Assembly: GCA_040387555.1 (NCBI GenBank)
Contig: JAZKDO010000004.1
Span: forward strand, 124,001 to 188,000
DNA: 64,000 bases
Origin: UBA4416 sp040387555
GTDB lineage: Bacteria; Bacteroidota; Bacteroidia; B-17B0; Aurantibacillaceae
Direction: 5' to 3'
The notes beneath the pieces are model-generated. The model worked only from the letters and a program-made list of their open reading frames with translations. It did no database searches and was not told the DNA's origin. Positions 16,968 to 25,353 of this stretch are shown here, piece by piece (positions within the stretch are counted from its first letter, which is position 1; each line of letters begins with the position of its first letter). Made by a program: the position numbers and the translations under genes.

Positions 16968-17825
16968 TTACTTAAGTTTAAATGAAATTGTTTGTCCGTT
17001 TACAGTATAGGTGGCATCGTCATCACAACCGCCAGCCCCATAATCAACAGTTCTTACTTTAAATCCTGATGGTGTTAAATCTAATGTTCCTGAAGTGATC
17101 CATTTGCAATTTGATTTTTTAATTAAAGAACTTGTGATAGAAGTTGAAAAACTTCTGCCATCCCTGTTAACACCTGTAGAACTTCCATCAATAGAAATGA
17201 CATCATCGGATTCATCAGTTTTAGTATTAAACCCTGCAATTTGTTTTATCGTTTTTGAACAAGCATAATCAATATTCCAATTCCCATCAGTACAATGTCC
17301 ATTGATAACTTCCATCGTAAATGTAACTGAATCAGGTTTTGATATTTTCACCTGGCCAGAGTAAGTGATATTATTAACTTTATAATTTAATAAATCTATG
17401 GTAACCGTATTATTATAAAATTTCCAGCGTTTAAGGGAAGTTACATTGATAATTCCGGTGCGATATGATGAACCATCAGTGCTCACGCATCCCGTTCCAT
17501 AATCTATCTGAAAAGTCACTGGTCCGTTGTCATACTCACCATTGCCATCATTATCTATTGTATCATTTGCACTGGGAGTGATGGTAGGGTTTCCAAGGGC
17601 GCCTAATATGATCCAGTTTCCACAAGAATTTGTTCTTTTAATACCGGCTTGATTTATTCCTTTTTCATTAACCATCGGAGCAATGGCCATAAATTGTTGT
17701 TCACAAATAGAATTATCTACTACAGATTGTGATTCACTATCCGCTTCTTCTTTTTTCTTACAAGAGTCTAGCGTGATAATCGATGAAGCGATTAATATTG
17801 CCGATATAATAATATTTTTTTTCAT
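16968..17825 (-). CDS. Lipoprotein of unknown function within the Sia-like cluster
   Basis: A 285-residue lipoprotein (signal ending LDSC, followed by KKKEE). The mature region contains two similar beta-rich units: each has a DYGTGC / DYGAGGC loop with a paired cysteine and a NWIILGALG / CKWITSGTL strand. This points to an internal duplication of about 100 residues. No enzyme motif is visible. It lies between the SpoIIE phosphatase and SiaB genes on the same strand and abuts the siaB frame. Because it may have its own promoter at 17880, membership in the same transcript as the phosphatase is uncertain. Confidence 0.75.
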   Translation of the reverse strand: MKKNIIISAILIASSIITLDSCKKKEEADSESQSVVDNSICEQQFMAIAPMVNEKGINQAGIKRTNSCGNWIILGALGNPTITPSANDTIDNDGNGEYDNGPVTFQIDYGTGCVSTDGSSYRTGIINVTSLKRWKFYNNTVTIDLLNYKVNNITYSGQVKISKPDSVTFTMEVINGHCTDGNWNIDYACSKTIKQIAGFNTKTDESDDVISIDGSSTGVNRDGRSFSTSITSSLIKKSNCKWITSGTLDLTPSGFKVRTVDYGAGGCDDDATYTVNGQTISFKLK

Positions 17826-17879
17826 CTTAATTTTTTATAACGCAATATTTTTAACAAATAGAGTTTCAAAATTATAAAT

Positions 17880-17887
17880 CAAATATA
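17880..17887 (-). promoter_or_regulatory. Putative -7 box (TATATTTG) for the lipoprotein-siaB-siaC unit
   Basis: Perfect minus-strand TAnnTTTG in the 102-base gap after the SpoIIE phosphatase gene. A second perfect box (TAATTTTG) lies at 17867-17874. Either could start a separate lipoprotein-siaB-siaC transcript. Confidence 0.4.
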
Positions 17888-17927
17888 AAAACAAAATTTA
17901 TTTAAAAAACACTTTCTTGCTTTTTTT

Positions 17928-20900
17928 TTACAATTTTATTCCTATTACCAAAACGTCATCTATCTGCTCTAAATTACCTTTCCAATCATTTAAGTTATTT
18001 TCAAGATGCCGTTGTTGATCTGCCATATCATATTTATGAATAGATTTTAAGTTATCGTGAAATTGCCTAACCATAAACTTTTTGCCTTTTGAACCTCCAA
18101 ACTGATCAGCATACCCATCAGAAAACATATACAAACAGTCACCTTCATTCAATTTCATATATTGAGTAGTAAATACCCTTTCTGAATCGAGCTGAGCACC
18201 TCCAACAGGATATTTATTTCCATCAAGTTTTTCAAGTTCTCCATTATTGTTTACAATAACAAGACTTCTGAAAGCCCCTGCCCATAGACATTCTCTTGTT
18301 TCAGTATTCAATGCCAATAATGAAACATCCATACCATCATTGGTGTTAATATCATTTTGCCCATCTTGCTTTAAAGCATATTGCACACCTTTATGCAGTT
18401 CTTCCAGGATTTTACCGGGATCTGAAAAGCCTTTTTCCGCAACGATTTGATTTAAGAGGTTATGCCCTATCATACTCATAAATGCACCAGGAACGCCATG
18501 GCCTGTGCAATCTACTACAGCAATAATTTTATAATTATCTTTTTCTCCGAACCAATAAAAATCTCCACTTACAATATCCTTGGGTTTATAAAAGATAAAT
18601 ACATTTTTCAATCTCGAGAAAATAAGTTCCCTGGATGGTAAAATAGCTTCCTGAATCCGCTTTGCGTATTCAATACTACTGGTAATGTCCCGGTTTTTTT
18701 CAGCAAGTTCTTTTGTTCGCTCAGAGACCTTATTCTCTAAAACCTTATTTTCTTTCTTAATGGTTCTTGTCCTGTAACTAATAAAACCAAATACGGATCC
18801 CAAAATAAACAGAATTGAAACAATATAGAACCATGTTGTTTTCCACCAGGGCGGAATCACTTTAATTTTCAATTCTGTTGGAATCTCGTTCCATACGCCA
18901 TCACTATTAGTTGCTTTCACTTTAAATATGTAATCTCCTCCTGGTAACTCAGTGTAGGATACAAATCTTACAGAAGTAGGGGATGACCAGTCTTTATCAT
19001 ATCCTTCGAGGTAATACATAAACTTTGTTTTCTCAACCGATACGTAATCCAGAGCTACTAATTCGAAAGTGAAATAGTTTTCTTTATGCGATAGTTCAAG
19101 ATGTTTTTTATAGGAAATGCTGGAATCGGTAACCACATCTTTACCTTGCCGTGAATAAGAATATATGTATGAGTTTGGGGTAATTTTACTCTTTTTAATA
19201 GATGCAGGATCAAAATAATTTAATCCTGCTACGCCACCAACTAAAATCTTTCCGTCTTTACAAACATAAGAGGCTCCCTGATTAAACTCTCTTGCCTGAA
19301 GTCCGTCATTGGTATTATAATTGATAAATGCAGATCCTCCTTCATTTTTTTCATATGGATTGAACTTCGTAAGTCCGGCATTGCTTGATAGCCATAAATT
19401 GTTGGCTTTATCAGGCATTACATCATAGATATAACTATTAGGTAAGCCGTCTTTTTCTGAATAGACAGTAAAATGTTTCTTTTTGATATCAAATTTATTT
19501 AACCCGTTACTGGTTGCAATCCAGAAGATTCCGTTCCGATCTTTATAAATATTATTTATGCTGTTAGAGCTAATTGAATTTTTATTATCAATGTGTTTAA
19601 ATACTGTTACGAAAGGTTTTTCAACACTAGTTACAAAATCAATAATATTTAATCCTCCGCCATCGGTGCCCAATAATAATGTGCTATTTTCTTTGTTTTC
19701 ATATACTACATAGATATTATTGGAAGACAATCCTTGTTCAGTTGTATACCGTCTTATAGCAAGTGTAGAAGGATTAATGGAGTACAAACCATCTTTATAA
19801 GTTGCTACCCAAATTACACCTGATTGATCCTGAATGATTTTCATTACTGTTCCTCCAAGGTTTTTATCAGCCAGCAACTTAATTTCTTTTTTTGTATTTG
19901 GATTATAAACAATAATTCCCTGACCGTAACTTCCAATCCATATATTACCCAGGTTATCTTCGAGGAGACTTAAAACAGTATTGATTCCATGCTTTTTTAA
20001 AATACTGTTATAGTTTGTAATTGTATTATTTAAAGGGTTTAAGCTATAAAGGCCATCTTCAGTCCCAATCAAAATATTTTTATTTTTAAGCTGATAAATA
20101 GAATAAACAAAATCATTTTGAAGGCCATTGCTTGAATTATACAAAGGGAATTTATTCAGAGAATTAAAGTAAATGTTAAGCCCGTTCTCTTCTGTGCCAA
20201 TCCATAAATTACTTTGTTTATCTTTTAAAATACAAGAAATTTTATCGCTTGATAATGAGTATACTGAGGTTTCACTCTTTTTTTCAATTGTATAAGAAAA
20301 ATCGTTAAGGTTTAATTTAACTAGTCCTCCCCAGGTTCCAAACTGTAATTTGCTTGAATCCGATGTAGCGACAAAACATTTCACCCGATTATTATAACGG
20401 TTGATTTCATCAAAAGAAAAATCATGGGTGAAAGTTTTTAAATTTAAGTTAAAAAATAATAAGCCACCGTCAGATCCTAAAATCAATTCATCTTTTCTCT
20501 GAGTCAGGTCATAAATATTTTTTCTTCGTAAACCTACATTCTTGTTGAGTTTGTCATATTCTATAAATTTTTGCGGTAATTCATAGTTAATCAGTTTGTT
20601 GTTAGTGGCATCAAATTCAAATACATAATTAAATTCAGAGCCTACCCAAATGGTTCCATAAGAATCTTTGAAAAATTTAGTGTAACTGATGGATGTATCC
20701 CTGAAAGAAATGAGTTTAAATGTTTTAGAACTTTTATTATATAAATTAAGGCCGTTATCTGTTGAGATCAAAAGCTCTTCAGTATTTAGTTCTATAATAT
20801 CATTCACATTATTATTAGAGATCGTATTGTTTCCTAATCCTGATCTTAAATTTTGAAAGTTCTCGAGATACTTGTTATAAATAGATAACCCGCCACCATT

Positions 20901-21212
20901 AGTTCCAAAATACATTACGCCGCTCTTATCCTCATAGATGCATTTTACATCATTTGATGAAATACTTTTTGAATTAAAAGGATCATTTTTAAACGCTTTA
21001 AAATGATAACCATCATAACGGTTGAGTCCGTCCTGGGTTCCAATCCAGATAAAATCCTGAGAATCCTGAAAAATGCTATTGACAGTTACAGCAGATAAGC
21101 CTTCTTCAATACTCAGACGTTTAAACTTTAGATTTTGAGAAAAACCATAAAAACAAACCAATAAAAATATCAGAAAAAAAAAGTCTCTTTTTATTTGTTT
21201 GTTTAAAGGCAT
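17928..21212 (-). CDS. Propeller-sensor membrane protein with SpoIIE/PP2C phosphatase output (SiaA-like)
   Basis: A 1094-residue protein. After a signal peptide (about 1-25, ending CFYGFSQ) come many two-component-regulator propeller repeats (SNDVKCIYED, DFIWIGTQDGLNRYD, NIWIGSYGQG and so on) to about residue 690. A Y_Y_Y domain follows at about 715-790 (YYLEGYDKDWSS, YTELPGGDYIFKVKATN), then one membrane helix near 798-818, a coiled coil at 820-850, and a SpoIIE phosphatase domain from about 865. Metal ligands are present: GDFYW (Asp884), VVDCTGHGVPG (Asp901), FSDGYADQ (Asp1032) and a late IDD. The sensor is that of hybrid polysaccharide-sensing kinases, but the output is a phosphatase. It is the natural candidate to dephosphorylate SiaC. 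Confidence 0.92.
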   Translation of the reverse strand: MPLNKQIKRDFFFLIFLLVCFYGFSQNLKFKRLSIEEGLSAVTVNSIFQDSQDFIWIGTQDGLNRYDGYHFKAFKNDPFNSKSISSNDVKCIYEDKSGVMYFGTNGGGLSIYNKYLENFQNLRSGLGNNTISNNNVNDIIELNTEELLISTDNGLNLYNKSSKTFKLISFRDTSISYTKFFKDSYGTIWVGSEFNYVFEFDATNNKLINYELPQKFIEYDKLNKNVGLRRKNIYDLTQRKDELILGSDGGLLFFNLNLKTFTHDFSFDEINRYNNRVKCFVATSDSSKLQFGTWGGLVKLNLNDFSYTIEKKSETSVYSLSSDKISCILKDKQSNLWIGTEENGLNIYFNSLNKFPLYNSSNGLQNDFVYSIYQLKNKNILIGTEDGLYSLNPLNNTITNYNSILKKHGINTVLSLLEDNLGNIWIGSYGQGIIVYNPNTKKEIKLLADKNLGGTVMKIIQDQSGVIWVATYKDGLYSINPSTLAIRRYTTEQGLSSNNIYVVYENKENSTLLLGTDGGGLNIIDFVTSVEKPFVTVFKHIDNKNSISSNSINNIYKDRNGIFWIATSNGLNKFDIKKKHFTVYSEKDGLPNSYIYDVMPDKANNLWLSSNAGLTKFNPYEKNEGGSAFINYNTNDGLQAREFNQGASYVCKDGKILVGGVAGLNYFDPASIKKSKITPNSYIYSYSRQGKDVVTDSSISYKKHLELSHKENYFTFELVALDYVSVEKTKFMYYLEGYDKDWSSPTSVRFVSYTELPGGDYIFKVKATNSDGVWNEIPTELKIKVIPPWWKTTWFYIVSILFILGSVFGFISYRTRTIKKENKVLENKVSERTKELAEKNRDITSSIEYAKRIQEAILPSRELIFSRLKNVFIFYKPKDIVSGDFYWFGEKDNYKIIAVVDCTGHGVPGAFMSMIGHNLLNQIVAEKGFSDPGKILEELHKGVQYALKQDGQNDINTNDGMDVSLLALNTETRECLWAGAFRSLVIVNNNGELEKLDGNKYPVGGAQLDSERVFTTQYMKLNEGDCLYMFSDGYADQFGGSKGKKFMVRQFHDNLKSIHKYDMADQQRHLENNLNDWKGNLEQIDDVLVIGIKL

Positions 21213-21285
21213 ATCAAGTGTATAAATTTAACAAAAATGCTTAAACGGTAGTTATTTTTTATAATCTTGTATAAATTAGCGGACA

Positions 21286-21963
21286 GTGGATTTAAAAAGC
21301 AGAAAAGATATTGTATTTCTTGTATTAGCGGGTTTTTTTATAACCAACGCTATCGTTGCTGAATTGATCGGAGGAAAGCTTGTTCAGTTTTTTGGCTTAT
21401 TCACTCAAAGTATCGGCATTATTATGTGGCCTGTTATATTTTTATTGACAGATCTTATTAATGAGTATTATGGTAGGGATGGGGTTAGGAAACTAACATA
21501 CATTACCGTTGGTTTAATTTCGTTCACCTTTATAGTATTAACCATTGCTTTAAATTTAGATGCAACTTCATTTTCACCAGTTTCGGATAACGATTTCCGA
21601 ATTGTCTTTGGGCAATCTCAATGGATCATTGTAGGAAGTATCGTTGCTTTTTTATGTTCCCAGTTAATTGATGTGCAATTGTTTTGGTTATTTAAAAAAG
21701 CAACCGGGAATAAACATATTTGGTTAAGAGCCACCGGAAGCACTATGGTCAGTCAGTTGGTTGATACCTTCGTGGTTCAGTTTATAGCTTTTGTATTACC
21801 AGGTAAATGGCCATTTTCAGAATTTATTACTAATGCCAGCTGGGGTTATGCCTTTAAATTATTGGTAGCCCTGGCGCTTATTCCGTTAATTTACCTGGGG
21901 CATTATGTGATCGGAAAGTACCTGAAGCATGGAAAGGAACCTGTGGTAGATTTACTCGATTAA
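21286..21963 (+). CDS. yhhQ: Queuosine precursor transporter (YhhQ/COG1738 family)
   Basis: A 225-residue membrane protein with about six helices. The family pattern is visible: an N-terminal helix ending NAIVAELIGGKLVQFFG, the FLLTDLINEYYGRDGVRK motif after helix 2, and LRATGSTMVSQLVDTFVVQF, all conserved in YhhQ proteins that import preQ0/preQ1. The start is GTG at 21286, the only reasonable start in the frame before the first conserved helix. The queD-like gene 0.75 kb away on the other strand supports a queuosine link. Its 3' end overlaps the convergent dipeptidase gene by 12 bases. Confidence 0.92.
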   Translation: MDLKSRKDIVFLVLAGFFITNAIVAELIGGKLVQFFGLFTQSIGIIMWPVIFLLTDLINEYYGRDGVRKLTYITVGLISFTFIVLTIALNLDATSFSPVSDNDFRIVFGQSQWIIVGSIVAFLCSQLIDVQLFWLFKKATGNKHIWLRATGSTMVSQLVDTFVVQFIAFVLPGKWPFSEFITNASWGYAFKLLVALALIPLIYLGHYVIGKYLKHGKEPVVDLLD

Positions 21964-22710
21964 TTCATACTTCTCTGCTGCCAGCAGTTTAGTGGTTGAA
22001 TTAAAATGCCACCACTCTGAGGTAATGGCCATGAATCCTGCTTTCGACATCACGTTTCTCAAAAGCAACCGGTTGGTTAACGCTTCTTTACTTAATTGTC
22101 CGTTCATTAAAAATTCCTGCTCCCTTTTCGGTTCACTGAGTTCTCCAAAAAAATCAAACGGCGTTCCCATTTCTAAAAGAACATCATTATCACCAATGAT
22201 ACCTACATCAACAGCAGCGCCATAATTATGCAGGGAAATGTCATTGGGATGAGCAAGGTAATTGATCTTTTCATTGGAAGGCATATCCAATTCATCCCAC
22301 ATTTGTTTTTGGATGTGCAACGGTCTCACTGCATCGAAGACGATTATATGATAATTAGGAAACTGTTCATGCAGATAGTTCTGTGCATTACATAGTTTGA
22401 TAGCCACTTCACAAGGCAGGTAACATTCTGTTAAACCGAAATAAAGTGGTTTGTTCAAAAAGTTTTGAGACGTGGCGTAGTGAAGGACCACGCGAATGGT
22501 TGAATCTAAAATATTAATGTTGACAAGGTTCTTGTTAATATATATATGTTCCAGATAAGAAGTATCATCGTGTTTCACCAGCTGTTTTTCTAATATAAGA
22601 GCTTGTTGTTTCTCCGGTGTTGTTAAAATATTTCCATTGGGTGGTGCACAACTGTTTAGGAATAGTAATATAAAAAAAGTATAAAACCTTATATGAAAAC
22701 CCTTTTGCAT
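21952..22710 (-). CDS. D-alanyl-D-alanine dipeptidase-like lipoprotein (VanX/DdpX, M15D)
   Basis: A 252-residue protein with a lipoprotein signal (FFILLFLNSC) and an M15D peptidase domain. Zinc and catalytic residues are visible: SLHNYGAAVDVGI (the HxxGxAxD motif) and SEWWHF near the C-terminus (catalytic Glu and third zinc His). VanX-type enzymes hydrolyse D-Ala-D-Ala; a lipid-anchored extracytoplasmic form more likely recycles wall dipeptides than gives vancomycin resistance, and no vanH or vanA homologue is present. It starts inside the stop codon of the queD-like gene (1-base overlap), so the two are co-translated. Confidence 0.87.
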   Translation of the reverse strand: MQKGFHIRFYTFFILLFLNSCAPPNGNILTTPEKQQALILEKQLVKHDDTSYLEHIYINKNLVNINILDSTIRVVLHYATSQNFLNKPLYFGLTECYLPCEVAIKLCNAQNYLHEQFPNYHIIVFDAVRPLHIQKQMWDELDMPSNEKINYLAHPNDISLHNYGAAVDVGIIGDNDVLLEMGTPFDFFGELSEPKREQEFLMNGQLSKEALTNRLLLRNVMSKAGFMAITSEWWHFNSTTKLLAAEKYELIE

Positions 22711-23120
22711 TAGATAACCGGATAAATCACATAATTGCGTGGCGTTTCATACAATGTAATTTCCAGATCATATTTTTCCTCAATTTTTGGTCGCAGTATT
22801 TCATAAATAATTCTTGCTATATTTTCAACTGTGGGATTCAGATTTTTAAATTCAACAGTATCTAAATTTAAATTCTTATGATCAAAACGTTCGATGATTT
22901 CATCTGCGATTATATCATTTAGAATTTTCAAATCGATCACGTAACCCGTTTGCGGATCTACTTCACCAACAATTTTTACAATCAGGTCGTAATTATGTCC
23001 ATGGAAATTAGGATTATTACATAAGCCGAAAATTTCAACGTTTGTTTTATCATCAAAATGTGGATTATTTAAACGGTGAGCTGAATTAAAATTGGCTCTT
23101 CTAAATACGGCAGTTCTCAT
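22710..23120 (-). CDS. queD: 6-pyruvoyl-tetrahydropterin synthase family protein (QueD-like)
   Basis: A 136-residue T-fold enzyme. Zinc ligands are His15 (FNSAHR), His40 and His42 (NFHGHNY), with catalytic Cys34 in LCNNPNFHGH; the PTVENIAR segment carries the substrate-anchoring Glu region. QueD makes 6-carboxy-tetrahydropterin in queuosine synthesis; PTPS makes tetrahydrobiopterin precursor. The Cys-to-His spacing (C-x5-HGH) is closer to PTPS than to the E. coli QueD pattern, but such proteins are common QueD forms in Bacteroidota, and the nearby yhhQ supports queuosine. The symbol is given with that reservation. Confidence 0.85.
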   Translation of the reverse strand: MRTAVFRRANFNSAHRLNNPHFDDKTNVEIFGLCNNPNFHGHNYDLIVKIVGEVDPQTGYVIDLKILNDIIADEIIERFDHKNLNLDTVEFKNLNPTVENIARIIYEILRPKIEEKYDLEITLYETPRNYVIYPVI

Positions 23121-23139
23121 TTCATTTGGATTACGAATC

Positions 23140-23198
23140 GATTACGAATATACGAATCTGTGTTTGGATTGATTGTAGATTCGTATTATTTCGTAATC
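23140..23198. repeat. Hairpin-forming dispersed repeat (GATTACGAATATACGAATCT family)
   Basis: The left arm at 23140-23159 (GATTACGAATATACGAATCT) is nearly the reverse complement of the right arm at 23177-23198, differing mainly by a small bulge. The left arm plus 3 more bases (23140-23162) recurs exactly at 40561-40583. It lies between the queD-like and TPR genes. Confidence 0.7.
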
Positions 23199-23200
23199 AT

Positions 23201-24259
23201 TTAATGTTTACAATAAGTTTCTATAAGTCTTATAGCCATTTCATCCCCAAGGCTATCAGCTTTGTTCAAGTCATCGCAGGCACCACGTTTATCTTTACTG
23301 GCAAACTTGATTGCAGCTCTGTTCACAAATGCGCCCGCATAATCATATTTTAACTTGATGGAGTAGTCAAAATCTTTGAGCGCTTCTACAAACTGTTTAT
23401 TTTCTCCTTTGGCAACTCCTCTGTAATTGTAACTCACAGGGTTTTTAGGATTCAATTTAATAGCAGCATCCAAATCAACAATAGCTCCGGTATTATCTCT
23501 TGTTTCAATTTTGCTAGCGCCCCTTGATATCAGTGCTGGTTCATCTTCAGGAAAAGCTTCTAAAAATACATTCCAGTCATTTACAGCGTTTTTATAATCA
23601 CCGGATTCAAACCTGGCTTTTGCTCTTGTTTTGTATGCATCATAATTTGGATTAGTAGCCGGCATTAGTTTTATCGCTTCCGTTAATTCTTTAATACAAT
23701 AGGCATAATCTTTCATAGCAAATCTAATCTCCCCTTTCAAGAATATTACATCTAGATATTTAGGATTAAGTTCTATGGCTCTACTACATGCATCCAAAGC
23801 GTTTTTATAAGCTTTTCCATCAAACATAAGTTTTGCTTTGTAATAAAATAATTCTGCATCATCTACGTTTAATTTCGCGGCAGAATCGAGGGTGGCTTTT
23901 GCTTCTTTGAATTTTTTTGTTTCATAATACAAAATACCCATTGTCTTTTGGCTTTCGTAATTATCAGGAGTTATCTTAAGTGCAGACTGAAGGTCTTTTT
24001 CAGCACCTTTATAATCTTGTGTTTTTAATTTGGCAAAAGCCATTTTATTAAAAGCCTCAGTATAGTCAGGCTTTATTTTAATGGCTTTTTTAAAGAGGGT
24101 AATCGCGTCTTTATATTGAGCAGAATCTAGAAGTTTACAGGCAGCTTTATAAATATCAGCTTCAACGTTTTTGGTTTTAGATGTATCTTTATTAGCAAGG
24201 ACATGAATTGAAATAAAACAAAATGACAAAGCACATAGTAACCTAATCACCACGTTCAT
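23201..24259 (-). CDS. Secreted TPR-repeat protein
   Basis: A 352-residue protein with a Sec signal peptide (about 1-22, ending HVLA) and about nine tetratricopeptide repeats filling the rest of the protein (AFNKMAFAKLKTQDYKGAEKDL, ISRGASKIETRDNTGAIVDLD and similar). TPR arrays mediate protein-protein contact; no catalytic part is visible. It is probably periplasmic or outer-membrane associated. The gene is divergent from the SPFH gene and separated from queD by a hairpin repeat, so it is likely a single-gene unit. Confidence 0.85.
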   Translation of the reverse strand: MNVVIRLLCALSFCFISIHVLANKDTSKTKNVEADIYKAACKLLDSAQYKDAITLFKKAIKIKPDYTEAFNKMAFAKLKTQDYKGAEKDLQSALKITPDNYESQKTMGILYYETKKFKEAKATLDSAAKLNVDDAELFYYKAKLMFDGKAYKNALDACSRAIELNPKYLDVIFLKGEIRFAMKDYAYCIKELTEAIKLMPATNPNYDAYKTRAKARFESGDYKNAVNDWNVFLEAFPEDEPALISRGASKIETRDNTGAIVDLDAAIKLNPKNPVSYNYRGVAKGENKQFVEALKDFDYSIKLKYDYAGAFVNRAAIKFASKDKRGACDDLNKADSLGDEMAIRLIETYCKH

Positions 24260-24324
24260 GAAAAAATATTTTGTTTATTGTTTTGGATGATTAAATTTAC
24301 GGAAACAATTTCAAAAATAAAATT

Positions 24325-25248
24325 ATGGTGATAACAATTATTCTTTCTGTCTTTTGTCTGTTATTAGTGCTTTTGTCTTTTGTTACAGTTCAGCAAGGAA
24401 CGATTGCAGTAATTACTGTTTTCGGAAAGTATAAACGAATTCTTACTCCGGGATTGAGTATGAAAATTCCTTTTATTGAAAAGGTGTATAAAAAAATATC
24501 TATTCAGAACCGTAGTGTGGAACTCGGTTTTCAGGCCGTTACTAGTGACCAGGCAAATGTAAATTTCACTGCAATGTTATTATATGCGGTTATTAATCAG
24601 GGAGAAGAAGCTATTAAAAATGTGGCTTTTAAGTTTGTAGATGACAAAAACTTAATGCAGGCGCTTGTGCGTTCCATTGAAGGTTCCGTTAGGGCATTTG
24701 TATCCACCAAAAAGCAATCTGAGGTTTTATCTTTAAGAAGGGATATTGTTGAAGCTGTGAAAGAGCAGTTGGATGTAACTTTGGAAGAATGGGGCTATCA
24801 TTTAATTGATCTTCAAATTAACGATATTACATTTGATGAAGAAGTGATGCGTTCCATGGCAAAAATTGTTGCCAGTAATAATTTAAAAGCCGCTGCTGAA
24901 AATGAAGGTCAGGCTTTATTAATTACTAAAACAAAGGCAGCAGAAGCAGAAGGGAATTTTATTAAGATCTCAGCAAACGCTGAAAAAGAAGCGGCACAAT
25001 TAAGAGGACAGGGAATTGCATTATTTCGTCAGGAAGTTGCCAGAGGTATGGCTGAAGCAGCAAGACAAATGCAGGAATCAAATCTTGATACATCATTAAT
25101 TTTATTTAGTATGTGGACTGAAGCAGTGAAAAATTTTGCTGAACAGGGACAGGGCAATATTATCTTCTTGGATGGTAGTGTTGAAGGCATGGACAAAACA
25201 TTAAGACAAATGATGGCTTTAAATCAGGGAGAATCTCTTAAAAAATAG
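24325..25248 (+). CDS. SPFH/Band 7 family membrane protein (stomatin/paraslipin-like)
   Basis: A 307-residue protein with one N-terminal membrane helix (about 2-22) followed by an SPFH domain (VQQGTIAVITVFGKYKRILTPGL, then IQNRSVELGF) and an Ala/Glu-rich coiled coil at about 190-260 (AENEGQALLITKTKAAEAEG). Such proteins form oligomers that organise membrane microdomains or control membrane proteases. No NfeD partner gene is adjacent, which often accompanies paraslipins. The gene is followed by a secreted protease gene after about 100 bases, with no clear functional link. Confidence 0.9.
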   Translation: MVITIILSVFCLLLVLLSFVTVQQGTIAVITVFGKYKRILTPGLSMKIPFIEKVYKKISIQNRSVELGFQAVTSDQANVNFTAMLLYAVINQGEEAIKNVAFKFVDDKNLMQALVRSIEGSVRAFVSTKKQSEVLSLRRDIVEAVKEQLDVTLEEWGYHLIDLQINDITFDEEVMRSMAKIVASNNLKAAAENEGQALLITKTKAAEAEGNFIKISANAEKEAAQLRGQGIALFRQEVARGMAEAARQMQESNLDTSLILFSMWTEAVKNFAEQGQGNIIFLDGSVEGMDKTLRQMMALNQGESLKK

Positions 25249-25353
25249 ACAAACCCTATATTTTTATCAGGCAAATGCTTGATTTATAATATTTATTTCA
25301 TTAGTTTTAATAATCTGAAAAAAAGTTATTTATATAAACACATAATAATTATC

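Noticed and set aside
21952..22710. Vancomycin resistance gene interpretation of the VanX-like protein
   Set aside because: No vanH, vanA or vanRS homologues are present, and a lipid-anchored extracytoplasmic location fits peptidoglycan recycling better.
25279..25353. Longer N-terminus for the M43 protease
   Set aside because: The extension is a hydrophobic AT-rich translation in front of a textbook signal peptide starting at 25354.
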